Shown here piece after piece: positions 23,565 through 33,026 of a stretch of 35,926 nt of DNA; the first letter of the stretch is position 1, and every line of letters begins with the position of its first letter. The notes under the pieces are model-generated. The model was given only the letters and a program-made list of their open reading frames with translations. It had not been told where the DNA came from and did no database searches. Location of the stretch: contig CAMUQM010000002.1 in NCBI GenBank assembly GCA_947095945.1, forward strand, positions 1 to 35,926, written 5' to 3'. This DNA is from an uncultured Prevotella sp. GTDB taxonomy: Bacteria > Bacteroidota > Bacteroidia > Bacteroidales > Bacteroidaceae. The position numbers and the translations under genes were made by a program.

Positions 23565-23599
23565 AAAAAAAGTACCAAACCCGTAAAGGTTTGGTACTT
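23565..23599 (-). terminator. Rho-independent terminator of rpsA
   Basis: On the minus strand a perfect 12-bp stem (AAGTACCAAACC with GGTTTGGTACTT) and 6-nt loop is followed by a run of seven T (the A-run 23565-23571). It lies 27 bp past the rpsA stop codon. Confidence 0.88.
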
Positions 23600-23626
23600 G
23601 TTATTTGTTATGATGTGATGTGCAAA

Positions 23627-25411
23627 TTACTTGCCACCTTCCATCTTCTTCTTCAAGTCAGCGAGAACGCCGAGGTCACCGAGAGATGTACCTGCTGCAA
23701 CGTTGTTGATAGCAGCTGCATCGTTCTTTGGCTTGCTCTGGCTTGCTGGACGCTGGCGACGTGGCTCTTCCTTAACCTCCTCGAATGTACGAGAGTGAGA
23801 AAGGATAATACGCTTAGTGTCCTTAACGAACTCGATTACCATGAATGGGAGAACCTCACCAAGCTGTGCCTGTGTGCCGTCCTGCTTAACAAGGTGCTTT
23901 GGAGTAGCGAAGCCCTCACCACCCTCGTTGAGCGTGATAACAGCACCCTTGTCCATAGACTCGGTAATTTTACCCTCGTGTACTGAACCGGGAGCGTAGA
24001 TTGCCTCGTACTCATCCCAAGGATTAGACTCGAGCTGCTTGTGACCAAGGCTCAAGCGACGGTTTTCCTTGTCAATTTCGAGAACAACAACCTCAATCTC
24101 TGCACCCTGTGAGGTGAACTCAGATGGATGCTTAACCTTCTTAGTCCAAGAGAGGTCGCTGATGTGGATAAGACCGTCAACACCTTCCTCGAGCTCTACG
24201 AAGATACCGAAGTTAGTGAAGTTGCGAACCTTAGCAGTGTGCTTAGAGCCTACTGGGTACTTAACCTCAATAGCCTCCCATGGGTCTTCCTTGAGCTGCT
24301 TGATACCGAGAGACATCTTACGCTCGTCGCGGTCGAGTGTGAGGATAACTGCCTCAACCTCGTCGCCAACCTTCATGAACTCCTGTGCTGAACGCAAGTG
24401 CTGGCTCCAGCTCATCTCTGAAACGTGGATCAAGCCCTCTACGCCTGGCTGAATCTCAACGAATGCACCGTAGTCGGCCATAACAACTACCTTACCCTTC
24501 ACGTGGTCACCAACCTTGAGGTTTGGATCCAGTGAATCCCATGGGTGCTGAGTGAGCTGCTTGATACCGAGAGCGATACGCTTCTTCTCCTCATCGAAGT
24601 CGAGGATAACAACATTAATCTTTTGGTCGAGAGCAACAACCTCGTGTGGATCGCTTACGCGGCCCCAAGAGAGGTCTGTGATATGTACGAGTCCGTCAAC
24701 ACCACCGAGGTCAACGAATACACCGTAAGATGTGATGTTCTTAACAGTACCCTCGAGAATCTGACCCTTCTCAAGGTGAGAGATAATCTCCTTGCGCTGT
24801 GCCTCGAGCTCTGCCTCAATGAGTGCCTTGTGTGAAACGACTACGTTACGGAACTCCTGATTGATCTTAACAACCTTGAACTCCATTGTCTTACCAACAA
24901 ATACGTCGTAGTCGCGTATAGGATGAACGTCAATCTGGCTGCCTGGAAGGAATGCCTCGATACCGAATACATCAACAATCATACCACCCTTAGTGCGGCT
25001 CTTGATGTAACCCTGAATAACCTCGTCGTTCTCCAGTGCCTTGTTGATGTTCTCCCAGCTCTTCTGGAGGCGTGCCTTTTTGTGAGAAAGAACGAGCTGA
25101 CCGCTCTTGTCCTCCTGATTCTCAACGTAAACCTCTACCTTGTCACCAGCCTTGAGTTCTGGGTTGTAACGGAATTCAGAAGCAGGGATGATACCATCGC
25201 TCTTGTAGCCGATATTAACAACTACTTCCTTCTTGTCAACTGAAATAACAGTACCTTCAACTACCTGATGCTCCTGGATCTTGTTAAGAGTTTCGTCATA
25301 AGCCTTTGTAAGATCGCTCTTACTTGCCTCAGCGTGTGCGCCGTTCTCGAACTCATCCCAGTTGAAGTCAGCTAAAGGCTGTACATTCTGGACGTCTTTG
25401 AAATTTGTCAT
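23627..25411 (-). CDS. rpsA: 30S ribosomal protein S1
   Basis: A 594-residue protein with six S1 RNA-binding repeats, beginning at roughly residues 50, 130, 215, 300, 388 and 475. Typical repeat cores are GTVKNITSYGVFVDLGGVDG, GKVVVMADYGAFVEI and AKVRNFTNFGIFVELEEGVD. S1 helps load mRNA on the 30S subunit. The C-terminal tail (RRQRPASQSKPKN) is basic and low-complexity. The gene has its own promoter overlapping the end of tamB, a structured leader at 25438-25483 and a strong terminator at 23565-23599. Confidence 0.96.
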   Translation of the reverse strand: MTNFKDVQNVQPLADFNWDEFENGAHAEASKSDLTKAYDETLNKIQEHQVVEGTVISVDKKEVVVNIGYKSDGIIPASEFRYNPELKAGDKVEVYVENQEDKSGQLVLSHKKARLQKSWENINKALENDEVIQGYIKSRTKGGMIVDVFGIEAFLPGSQIDVHPIRDYDVFVGKTMEFKVVKINQEFRNVVVSHKALIEAELEAQRKEIISHLEKGQILEGTVKNITSYGVFVDLGGVDGLVHITDLSWGRVSDPHEVVALDQKINVVILDFDEEKKRIALGIKQLTQHPWDSLDPNLKVGDHVKGKVVVMADYGAFVEIQPGVEGLIHVSEMSWSQHLRSAQEFMKVGDEVEAVILTLDRDERKMSLGIKQLKEDPWEAIEVKYPVGSKHTAKVRNFTNFGIFVELEEGVDGLIHISDLSWTKKVKHPSEFTSQGAEIEVVVLEIDKENRRLSLGHKQLESNPWDEYEAIYAPGSVHEGKITESMDKGAVITLNEGGEGFATPKHLVKQDGTQAQLGEVLPFMVIEFVKDTKRIILSHSRTFEEVKEEPRRQRPASQSKPKNDAAAINNVAAGTSLGDLGVLADLKKKMEGGK

Positions 25412-25437
25412 AAAGTGTTTAAAAAATAATTTAATTA

Positions 25438-25483
25438 ATAAAGTTCGACTTTATATTATCTGTAAAATGGGCGTAGTTCGCCC
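25438..25483 (-). promoter_or_regulatory. Structured 5' leader of rpsA (two hairpins)
   Basis: Within the ~75-nt leader on the minus strand lie GGGCG-AACTA-CGCCC (25469-25483) and ATAAAGT-CGA-ACTTTAT (25438-25454), followed by an A/T-rich stretch to the start codon. S1 synthesis is autoregulated through its leader in other bacteria. A similar role here is inference. Confidence 0.45.
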
Positions 25484-25493
25484 AAATCGGGTG

Positions 25494-25501
25494 CAAAGTT
25501 A
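25494..25501 (-). promoter_or_regulatory. -7 box of rpsA
   Basis: TAACTTTG on the minus strand matches TAnnTTTG, placing the transcript start near 25487. No good TTTG is seen at -33, where the sequence is already the end of tamB. Confidence 0.5.
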
Positions 25502-25519
25502 CGAATAATATTCTGTATA

Positions 25520-28500
25520 TTAGCGCTTTTGCTTCTGTTTTTTTGTTTTTTTCTTTCTACTTCCAAAAATATCACTCAACCTGTTGAAATCTTTCTTCAG
25601 AATCAGACCTATACCTTGTGTTGTCAGTGAGTTACGTGTGAAGTAGCGGTCATTGGTCTGATTATAGACACGGAAAGCTACATTGCCGCTTGGGAAGAGG
25701 AGATAACGGATGTCAAAGTCACCAATGAAGGACGATTTATCCTTTGCTACATTGTTTCTATAACCAAACTGTCCGTTGAAGAGCAGACGGTTGTTAAGCA
25801 TACTTCCTGAGAGCATTCCTTCGTATTCGGCATTGTCGAAGCCTTCATTACCTGTGGCAATATTGGCACCGAAGTTCCAGTTGTTATCTTTCACAACGTT
25901 GGATAATACAGTGTTGATTTGTTGTGAAATCGTGCCAGAGAGTAAACTCTGCATAGCAAGAGATGTGCCACTTGGAGATTCTCTTTTTTGTGCTGTATTG
26001 TTATTGTTGCTCTGCGGATAGAAGCGTCCAACAGCCAGTAGGTAAAGCACTTGCTGGTTAAGCTCCTGCTCAGAGTTGAGGATAGAACGTATCATCTGTT
26101 GTGCATCGGGCGAGAGTGTTGGGAGGTCAAGACCGAAGGATACTGTTGGTGTGCCTGGTGTTCCTTCAATGTTCAGTAGGCAGTTTACCTTTGTGTTGTT
26201 TGCGGTGAAGGATTTGCCCAGTCCGAGATCACCCAAAGGAACAGAGTTGATGATATAGTTTGCTTTCAGACTCAATGCGGCATTGAATGGGTCGCCACCG
26301 AAGGCAATCGTTGAGCCAGACTGGAAGATAAACTGCTTCTTGATAATATTCTGAATGGTGAGGTTATATTGTCCGTAGTCTACGTTGTAGTTTCCGAAGA
26401 GGTGGAAAGCTCCCTTATTATAATAGGTAGCACGAATCATACCCGAACCATTCAGTCGGATGTTATCGCCTGTAGCATCATCAAGCAGTACTCCGAGCGT
26501 AAGATTTGGATTTGTACGTACGAGGAAATTGATGTGCAGGTCGCTCGGTATGTCGCTGAACTTGAAAGCATTTATCACCTTCTTAGGGGCAGGTTTTGCG
26601 GCAAAACTAAGTGTGTCAGCTGCTTCAGGAATCAATACACCAGTGCTGTCTTTTGGTATGTTAATCCATCGTATGAAATTGTTTGTACCCGCATCATTGG
26701 TAGAGGCGGCATCATAGGTAATATAGGTGTTTTTTTCAGGTTCCATCTCTATGTTCATTGTTGTAGAACCCGATTCACCTTTTATATTACATTTACCAGT
26801 TCCATATACTACACCCCAGAACGAATCCTTACCTTGTTTTTTAGGGAAATTGTAGGTCAGGAGGTTTCGTGCGAAGATGTTGATGTCGTACGTAAGATTG
26901 CTAAGGTTCTTATGGTGTAGTCCACCTGTAACGATACCGATATGTCCTTGTGGGTCAGTGATGGTGTCGTTGCCAAAGATAATCTCATTTGGAATCATGC
27001 GTACACGTGCATCGCGCATCTTATAGGTAACGCCTATTGGTTTTACATACACGCTTCCGTTCACCTGCATATCACCTTCAAGATTGATGGCGCTAAGGGG
27101 TCCGACAACTTTACACCAGCCATTTCCTTGCACTTGAATCTTATCCATAAAGGAACCACAGAAACTCTTAAGGAAGTAGAGATGGGTGTTATTGGCAAAG
27201 ATAGGGAGGTTGATATAGCTTTTCTTAATGTCTACATAGCCGTTGATGTCCGTGCGTGCACCATCGCCAGCATCGGCGTATGCGTCAATGTTGATTTTAC
27301 CTTCTTTGTCATTATAGTTTGCCTCTGCGTAAAGTGTACCCATATCGCCCTCTTCAAATTGGAAGTCTTGCACCTCAAGTTTTGCCTGTAGCTGTGGATG
27401 ATGGAAGAAAGATTTGACGGAAGCTGTACCAGAAGCCGTACCCGCAAACTTGACACTGTGGAAATTGACGAGGTTAAGAATGTATGGAACATTGATATCC
27501 TTGAATCTTATAAGGATAGAATCATTCTGATTACCAGATGTTTGTCCGTTGGCAATGATATGCTGGTCGTTGTTGGAAAGCTCAAAGTGATCAATATTGA
27601 GGTTGTTCCGATGATAGGTAATGTCGGATGATTGCACTTGCAGTGCAATGGAATCAAAGTTGATTTTTGATGGGTTGAGGTGCAAGTGAGTTTCTAAGTC
27701 ACCATGACGGCGTGAGAAAGAAGCGATACTGTTGATACTTCCATATATGGAAGAAGTGCCCGGTATGCGGAAGGATATGTCTGAACTTATAGAGTTGTCA
27801 GCAATAAGTCCTTGTGCATTGATGACGACATGAGGTCCCTTTTCTCCCTTTTGTTCGGCAGAGATGCGGGTCTGCAAGCCTTGTGGTTCACTCTTGATGT
27901 TCAGTATAAGGTTTTTTATCCGCTGTCCTGCATAGGTTACATCGGGTGCATTGATGTGCAGGTCAATTTCATTCTGGCGTTCCCGTACAAGTCCTACAAG
28001 CCTAATGGCGTGATAGGAAACGATGTCGGTCTTAAGCAAACTATTGATAAACTTTGTGTCATTTAGACGTAAAGTGAAGGAATAGTTTGCCTTTCCACCA
28101 CTTGTGTTAAAGCGTGGAGTAGGTTGGAACAGACTTGGAATATAATGTCTTAATATGCGTATTATACTTTGTGAGAGTTGGCTATAATCGTACTGTCCTG
28201 CGAGGTGCAGTTCTCCAAAGTCTGTCTGTGCATCAAGTGACTTACCTAACAATCCATTGTTTGTCTTGATGCTTAACTGGTTAAGTGTAATATTCTGACC
28301 TTCTCCAGTCATAGCAAAACTGTTGATATCAAGGTTTCCTATGACATCATTTAGGCTTGCACCCTGTCCTTTTATTTTAGATGTAAAGGAGATAGTTCTG
28401 TTGCCTAAAGCCTCTGTAAGCTGAAGTTTGTGCAAGTTAACGGCATCAGCAGTGATAGAGATGTCGGTAGACAGTTTTCCTTTCCGTTGTATGAAAGCCA

Positions 28501-29992
28501 TAATGTTGGCCGCTTTTCCGTCAATATTCAGCTTTCCGTTCGGGTCGTTTATTGCCGCTTTACCTGTAAAAATATCGTTTTGATAGGTTCCGTCAAGATG
28601 TATGTTCTTGTAGGTGTAATCCTTATAATAAAAGGTAGAGACGTCACCCTTCGCAATAATATAGGATAGGTCGGTGTTTCCTTCCACCTTAATATTAGTG
28701 CTTAACTTACCAAAGTCTTTATTGTCAAGTACTTTCGCAAGGTTTAATTCGGTGGTATTGATACTTCCTTGGATATTCTTTCCGTGAATAACAGTAGCTA
28801 ATTGAACATTTCCGGCATCTGTGTTCAGATGTCCCTTTGCCGTGTATTTGCCCATGTTGTGAGCGAAGGTACCACGGTAGTGGATATTACCAATGTTATT
28901 CAAAGGCTTAGGGAGTGCCTGACGAGTAACTTTGGCAATAGATTGAAGGGTATTTTTACTAACCTTCAAAGGGCTGAAAGTGAAGTCCCATATAGGCTTC
29001 TTTTGGATGTTTCTTACCCAACCTTTTGCCTTTATTTGAGTTGAAAGGGTTTGGTCAGAAATGTAAAGTCGCTTTACCAATACTGATTGGCTTGTACCTT
29101 CTGCATCTACGGCAGCTGTATAGTTAGTTGTTAGGGACTTTAATTCGGGTAAGATAGGAGCAAAATCGGAAGGCTTTACTGTGACTTTTAAGTCCTTGAT
29201 GGTGTAGCGTAAAGTATTGAAATCTAACTTCTTGTCATTGAACTGATAGGTTGTAAGTAACTCTTTTAGAGCTAATTTACTATTTGTACCATCGAAGATA
29301 AAGTCTCGTAAAGTGGCTTGCTTTTGATTGGCTCTTAAGTCAAAGGCTAACTGTTTAACCTCTAAACCTGTTGTTTCCTTGAATGCCAATGCCCTAAGGT
29401 CTGCCCATACACTTGTGTCATCTAACTTGTGAAGAATAATATAAGACGAAATGTTGTAGAGGTTGATATGATTCAGGTTCAGACGTTTAGGCGTTGTTGG
29501 AGCATCCAAACAGTCGTATTTTATGCTACCATGTCGAATAACAAGGCTGTTGATGGATAAATGCAATGGAGTGTGACTTGTGGTGTCTTTAGATGCTAAT
29601 GAGTCCAAGACAAACTGGAAGTTTGCTTTGGCATTTTTGCTTGTTTTATAGAGTTCTGCTTGCAAACCAAATATCTGTGCAGAGGAAATATTAATCTCTC
29701 CCGTTCGTAGGAGATGCCAGATGTCGACTTTTGCACCGATGCGTGATGCCGATAACATCTTCTTGTGGCTTTGGTCATAGATGAGGATATCGTCCAATAC
29801 AAAGCGGTTGATAAAACCTAAATCAATCCGCCCTACGTGCACTTCTGTGCCTAATTTGTTACCCGCTATATTACCTACTTTTTGGGCAAGGAAACCCTGT
29901 ACTGCTGGTATGTGCAGCAGTACGATTGTGGTTATGTAAAGACCCGCTATGGTCCATATAACCCATCGTATAATTGTCCTAAGTTTCTTCAA
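25520..29992 (-). CDS. tamB: TamB/AsmA-like translocation and assembly module protein
   Basis: A 1490-residue protein with an N-terminal membrane span (about 9-28, RWVIWTIAGLYITTIVLLHI), a very long beta-strand-rich middle of repeating short strands, and a C-terminal TamB (DUF490) domain at about 1150-1470 (LTLGVLLDDATGDNIRLNG, GTPGTPTVSFGLDLPTLSPD, EQELNQQVLYLLAVGRFY). TamB-like proteins span the periplasm as hydrophobic-groove bridges that help outer-membrane protein assembly or lipid transport. The start codon is TTG (29990-29992), with no in-frame ATG nearby, and a -7 box lies only eight bases upstream. Codons are A/T-rich. It is followed by rpsA on the same strand and is divergent from nqrA. 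Confidence 0.9.
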   Translation of the reverse strand: MKKLRTIIRWVIWTIAGLYITTIVLLHIPAVQGFLAQKVGNIAGNKLGTEVHVGRIDLGFINRFVLDDILIYDQSHKKMLSASRIGAKVDIWHLLRTGEINISSAQIFGLQAELYKTSKNAKANFQFVLDSLASKDTTSHTPLHLSINSLVIRHGSIKYDCLDAPTTPKRLNLNHINLYNISSYIILHKLDDTSVWADLRALAFKETTGLEVKQLAFDLRANQKQATLRDFIFDGTNSKLALKELLTTYQFNDKKLDFNTLRYTIKDLKVTVKPSDFAPILPELKSLTTNYTAAVDAEGTSQSVLVKRLYISDQTLSTQIKAKGWVRNIQKKPIWDFTFSPLKVSKNTLQSIAKVTRQALPKPLNNIGNIHYRGTFAHNMGKYTAKGHLNTDAGNVQLATVIHGKNIQGSINTTELNLAKVLDNKDFGKLSTNIKVEGNTDLSYIIAKGDVSTFYYKDYTYKNIHLDGTYQNDIFTGKAAINDPNGKLNIDGKAANIMAFIQRKGKLSTDISITADAVNLHKLQLTEALGNRTISFTSKIKGQGASLNDVIGNLDINSFAMTGEGQNITLNQLSIKTNNGLLGKSLDAQTDFGELHLAGQYDYSQLSQSIIRILRHYIPSLFQPTPRFNTSGGKANYSFTLRLNDTKFINSLLKTDIVSYHAIRLVGLVRERQNEIDLHINAPDVTYAGQRIKNLILNIKSEPQGLQTRISAEQKGEKGPHVVINAQGLIADNSISSDISFRIPGTSSIYGSINSIASFSRRHGDLETHLHLNPSKINFDSIALQVQSSDITYHRNNLNIDHFELSNNDQHIIANGQTSGNQNDSILIRFKDINVPYILNLVNFHSVKFAGTASGTASVKSFFHHPQLQAKLEVQDFQFEEGDMGTLYAEANYNDKEGKINIDAYADAGDGARTDINGYVDIKKSYINLPIFANNTHLYFLKSFCGSFMDKIQVQGNGWCKVVGPLSAINLEGDMQVNGSVYVKPIGVTYKMRDARVRMIPNEIIFGNDTITDPQGHIGIVTGGLHHKNLSNLTYDINIFARNLLTYNFPKKQGKDSFWGVVYGTGKCNIKGESGSTTMNIEMEPEKNTYITYDAASTNDAGTNNFIRWINIPKDSTGVLIPEAADTLSFAAKPAPKKVINAFKFSDIPSDLHINFLVRTNPNLTLGVLLDDATGDNIRLNGSGMIRATYYNKGAFHLFGNYNVDYGQYNLTIQNIIKKQFIFQSGSTIAFGGDPFNAALSLKANYIINSVPLGDLGLGKSFTANNTKVNCLLNIEGTPGTPTVSFGLDLPTLSPDAQQMIRSILNSEQELNQQVLYLLAVGRFYPQSNNNNTAQKRESPSGTSLAMQSLLSGTISQQINTVLSNVVKDNNWNFGANIATGNEGFDNAEYEGMLSGSMLNNRLLFNGQFGYRNNVAKDKSSFIGDFDIRYLLFPSGNVAFRVYNQTNDRYFTRNSLTTQGIGLILKKDFNRLSDIFGSRKKKTKKQKQKR

Positions 29993-30000
29993 TGCGTCTA

Positions 30001-30008
30001 CAAAACTA
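30001..30008 (-). promoter_or_regulatory. -7 box of tamB (near-leaderless TTG start)
   Basis: TAGTTTTG on the minus strand fits TAnnTTTG and ends eight bases before the TTG start codon at 29992. A TTTC lies about 21 bases upstream. The transcript would have little or no leader. Confidence 0.45.
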
Positions 30009-30075
30009 CTAAAAAAACGTTTTATACTGAAATTATTATATCTAAATGTGCCAAATCTGCTTAAATTTTGCTACA

Positions 30076-30170
30076 TTTGCAGAAAATAAGCTGCGTTCGG
30101 CAAATTGAAAATTAGTTTTCTTTGCTCTCACTTGCGTTATTTTTGCAGAAAATAAGCTGCGTTCGGCAAA
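30076..30170 (+). repeat. Perfect 29-bp direct repeat in the nqr promoter region
   Basis: The 29-bp sequence at 30076-30104, starting TTTGCAGAAAATAAGCTGCG and ending TTCGGCAAA, recurs unchanged at 30142-30170. Each copy begins inside a -7 box: TACATTTG at 30072-30079 and TATTTTTG at 30138-30145. The pair therefore looks like a duplicated promoter plus initial transcribed region ahead of nqrA. A GCAG/CTGC mini-hairpin lies within each copy. Confidence 0.75.
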
Positions 30171-30249
30171 GCGAAGGTCCGTTTACTTTATGCTTTGTCC
30201 AGCTTATTCAGGACGGAAAAGATTAGAATGAAATAATATAAAATCTGGT

Positions 30250-31599
30250 ATGGCAAATGTAATTAAGTTACGAAAGGGCTTAGACATTAACCTTACAGGA
30301 CGCGCACAGGAACAGATGTTGTCTGTGAAATCATCTACGGAATACGCTTTGGTTCCAGATGACTTCCCCGGATTGACTCCAAAGGTGACCGTTCGTGAAG
30401 GTGATCATGTCCGAGCTGGTGACCCGTTGTTTGTTGACAAAGGGTGCACTGAGGTTAGCTTCGCTTCTCCTGTGAGTGGTACAATCACAGCTGTTGAGCG
30501 TGGAGAAAGACGTAAGGTGTTGCGTGTGAAGATTTCTGCCGATGCGCAGCAGGAGTATGCTGACTTCGGCGTGAAAGACGTTGCGGGCTTGTCCGCAGAT
30601 GATGTCAAGGCTTCATTGCTGCAAGCAGGATTGTTTGGTTATATCAACCAGCTTCCTTATGCTGTTGCTACACGTCCAGACACAGAACCAAAGGCTATCT
30701 TTGTGTCTGCACTTCGTGATAAACCTTTGCAGGGCGACTTTGAGTTTGAGTTGAATGGTCAGGAGAAAGACTTCCAGACGGGTTTGACTGCTCTCGCCAA
30801 GATTGCAAAGGTTTATTTGGGTATTGGTGCTAAGCAGTCGGCTACTGCGCTGACTGGAGCAAAGAACGTTGAGGTAACTGTGTTTGATGGTCCTTGCCCA
30901 GTAGGTAATGTTGGTGTACAGGTAAATCATATTAATCCAGTTAATAAGGGCGAAGTGGTATGGACTGTTGATCCAACAGCTGTTATCTTCTTCGGTCGTT
31001 TGTTCAACACTGGTAAGGTAAACCTCACTCGTCGTGTTGCCATTGCTGGTAGCATGGTAAAGCAGACAGGTTATGTTGATGCCCTTGTGGGTACTCCTTT
31101 GAAGCAAATCCTTGCAGATAACGTTGCTGACGGTTGTCATGTTCGTGTTCTCAATGGTAATCCTCTCACTGGCGTTATTGCTAACGACGAGTCTGTGCTT
31201 GGTGCACATACTTCTGAGGTGACATTGATTCCAGAGGGTGATGACGTAAACGAAATCTTCGGTTGGATACTTCCACGTTTCAATGACTTTTCAACATCAC
31301 GCAGCTACTTCAGTTGGTTGCAGGGCAAGAAGGCGTGCAACCTCGATGCTCGTATCAAGGGTGGCGAACGTCACATGATTATGAGTGGCGAGTACGACAA
31401 AGTGTTACCAATGGATATCTATAGCGAGTACCTTATCAAGTCAATTCTCTCAGGCAATATTGATAGCCAAGAGCAGTTGGGTATCTATGAGGTAAGTCCA
31501 GAGGACTTTGCGCTCGCTGAGTTCGTTGACAGTTCCAAGTTGCCTTTGCAGAAGATAGTTCGTGAGGGCTTGGATATTCTTAGAAAAGAGAATGCGTAG
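30250..31599 (+). CDS. nqrA: Na+-translocating NADH:quinone reductase subunit A
   Basis: A 449-residue soluble subunit of normal length, first gene of nqrABCDEF. The N-terminus (MANVIKLRKGLDINLTGRAQ), TPKVTVREGDHVRAGDPLF, SPVSGTITAVERGERRKVLRV and VFDGPCPVGNVGVQVNHI are family hallmarks. NqrA sits on the cytoplasmic side of the complex and is linked to ubiquinone or menaquinone binding. The complex couples NADH oxidation to Na+ export. It is preceded by two direct repeats with promoter boxes and separated from nqrB by an unusually long 258-bp spacer containing tandem palindromic sites. Confidence 0.96.
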   Translation: MANVIKLRKGLDINLTGRAQEQMLSVKSSTEYALVPDDFPGLTPKVTVREGDHVRAGDPLFVDKGCTEVSFASPVSGTITAVERGERRKVLRVKISADAQQEYADFGVKDVAGLSADDVKASLLQAGLFGYINQLPYAVATRPDTEPKAIFVSALRDKPLQGDFEFELNGQEKDFQTGLTALAKIAKVYLGIGAKQSATALTGAKNVEVTVFDGPCPVGNVGVQVNHINPVNKGEVVWTVDPTAVIFFGRLFNTGKVNLTRRVAIAGSMVKQTGYVDALVGTPLKQILADNVADGCHVRVLNGNPLTGVIANDESVLGAHTSEVTLIPEGDDVNEIFGWILPRFNDFSTSRSYFSWLQGKKACNLDARIKGGERHMIMSGEYDKVLPMDIYSEYLIKSILSGNIDSQEQLGIYEVSPEDFALAEFVDSSKLPLQKIVREGLDILRKENA

Positions 31600-31743
31600 G
31601 GTCTTATGAGCCCACAATGACTTTAACTTCAGTTTCAGTTAAGTTTTCTCAGAATGTTATCCGTCAGCAGTCAGCTAACAGTCATTGACGTAACGGAAAG
31701 TTCTCGTTGGCAGAGAATGATGTTGGCAGAGCTTAGTAAGACG

Positions 31744-31809
31744 ATTACAAACGGCTTGTACAGACATTACAAACGCTTTGTACAAACATTACAGACGTTT
31801 GGTAACAAT
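31744..31809. repeat. Three 22-bp tandem palindromic sites between nqrA and nqrB
   Basis: Units start at 31744, 31766 and 31788. The cores are TACAAACGGCTTGTA, TACAAACGCTTTGTA and TTACAGACGTTTGGTAA. The middle unit is a perfect inverted repeat TACAAA-CGC-TTTGTA. A 22-bp period is about two turns of the helix, so three dimers could bind on one face. An operator, or an RNA element controlling the nqrA/nqrB ratio, are both possible. The 60-codon open frame across this spacer is not a convincing gene. Confidence 0.6.
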
Positions 31810-31857
31810 TCAAGAAACAGAAACTTTGGACTTTAAGAACCCTATAATAAAAGTAAT

Positions 31858-33009
31858 ATGAGTTTAAGAAATTATCTCGATAAGATACGCCCGAACTTTG
31901 AAAAGGGCGGAAAGCTTCATGCTTTCAAGAGTGTCTACGATGGTTTCGAGACGTTCCTTTATGTTCCTAACGAGACATCAAAGAGCGGAACTTCTATCCA
32001 CGACGCAATTGATTCGAAGCGAATTATGAGTATAGTCGTACTGGCAGTAGTACCTGCTATGCTCTTCGGTATGTATAATATCGGTTATCAGAATGCCTTA
32101 GCAGCTGGCAAGTTGGCTGATGCTACTTGCTGGGGTATGTTCCTTTATGGTCTGCTTGCGCTGTTGCCAAATATCCTCGTGTCCTACATTGTCGGCTTAG
32201 GCATTGAGTTTGCTTGGGCACAGATGAAGGGTGAGGAGATACAGGAAGGTTACCTTGTATCAGGTATTCTGATTCCATTGATTATCCCTGTGACCACACC
32301 ACTTTGGATACTCGTGCTTGCAGTAGCCTTTGCGGTAATCTTTACGAAAGAAATCTTCGGTGGAACAGGTATGAACCTCTTTAACGTTGCTTTGGCTGCA
32401 CGTGCCTTCCTCTTCTTCTCTTATCCAAGTAAGATGACAGGTGATAGCATCTGGGTAGCACAGGATTCAATCTTTGGCTTCGGTTATACATTGCCTGACG
32501 GTTTCACAATGGCAACCCCATTGGGCGAGATAGCGCAGGGTACGACAGTGAATACTTCTGTATGCGATATGATAGTTGGTCTTATCCCAGGCTCTGTTGG
32601 TGAGACATCAGTTATCGCTATTGCTATTGGTGCTGTTATCCTTCTTTGGACAAACATCGCCAGCTGGAAGACAATGTTGAGCGTATTCCTCGGTGGTACT
32701 GTGATGGGACTTATCTTCCATTCAACTGGTGCAACGCCAATTCAGTGGTATGAACACCTCGTCTTAGGTGGTTTCTGCTTCGGTGCAGTCTTCATGGCAA
32801 CCGACCCAGTAACATCAGCACGTACAGAGACAGGTAAGTGGGTATATGGTTTCTTCATCGGAGCGATGGCAATTATTATCCGTGTGATGAACCCAGGTTA
32901 TCCAGAGGGTATGATGCTCGCCATCCTCTTTGGTAATATGTTTGCTCCACTCATCGACTACTGTGTAGTTCAGTCAAACATCAGCAAGCGCGCAAAGCGT
33001 GCTAAATAA
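31858..33009 (+). CDS. nqrB: Na+-translocating NADH:quinone reductase subunit B
   Basis: A 383-residue integral membrane subunit with many hydrophobic helices. The FMN attachment threonine is Thr220 in DGFTMATPLGE, the conserved covalent flavinylation site of the NqrB/RnfD family. Other marks are KEIFGGTGMNLFNVALAARAFLFFSYP and the late ATDPVTSARTETGKW. NqrB forms much of the Na+ path and carries FMN and riboflavin. Flavinylation requires an ApbE transferase, which is not in this window. It is followed after 17 bp by nqrC. Confidence 0.96.
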   Translation: MSLRNYLDKIRPNFEKGGKLHAFKSVYDGFETFLYVPNETSKSGTSIHDAIDSKRIMSIVVLAVVPAMLFGMYNIGYQNALAAGKLADATCWGMFLYGLLALLPNILVSYIVGLGIEFAWAQMKGEEIQEGYLVSGILIPLIIPVTTPLWILVLAVAFAVIFTKEIFGGTGMNLFNVALAARAFLFFSYPSKMTGDSIWVAQDSIFGFGYTLPDGFTMATPLGEIAQGTTVNTSVCDMIVGLIPGSVGETSVIAIAIGAVILLWTNIASWKTMLSVFLGGTVMGLIFHSTGATPIQWYEHLVLGGFCFGAVFMATDPVTSARTETGKWVYGFFIGAMAIIIRVMNPGYPEGMMLAILFGNMFAPLIDYCVVQSNISKRAKRAK

Positions 33010-33011
33010 AT

Positions 33012-33018
33012 AAGGAGG
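33012..33018 (+). promoter_or_regulatory. Strong Shine-Dalgarno before nqrC
   Basis: AAGGAGG lies eight bases before the nqrC ATG at 33027. Strong anti-16S pairing is uncommon in Bacteroidetes, where most genes here show no such site, and it fixes the nqrC start. Confidence 0.6.
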
Positions 33019-33026
33019 ACGAAGAA

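Noticed and set aside
23591..25243. Several 70-130-codon plus-strand frames antisense to rpsA
   Set aside because: These are complements of the strongly conserved rpsA coding sequence and have no independent support.
31744..31809. Possible CRISPR array
   Set aside because: The units are 22 bp, contiguous without spacers, imperfect and only three in number; no cas genes are present.
31654..31836. 60-codon open frame between nqrA and nqrB
   Set aside because: Its second half is simply the 22-bp tandem repeat read as codons, and no motif or start signal supports it.
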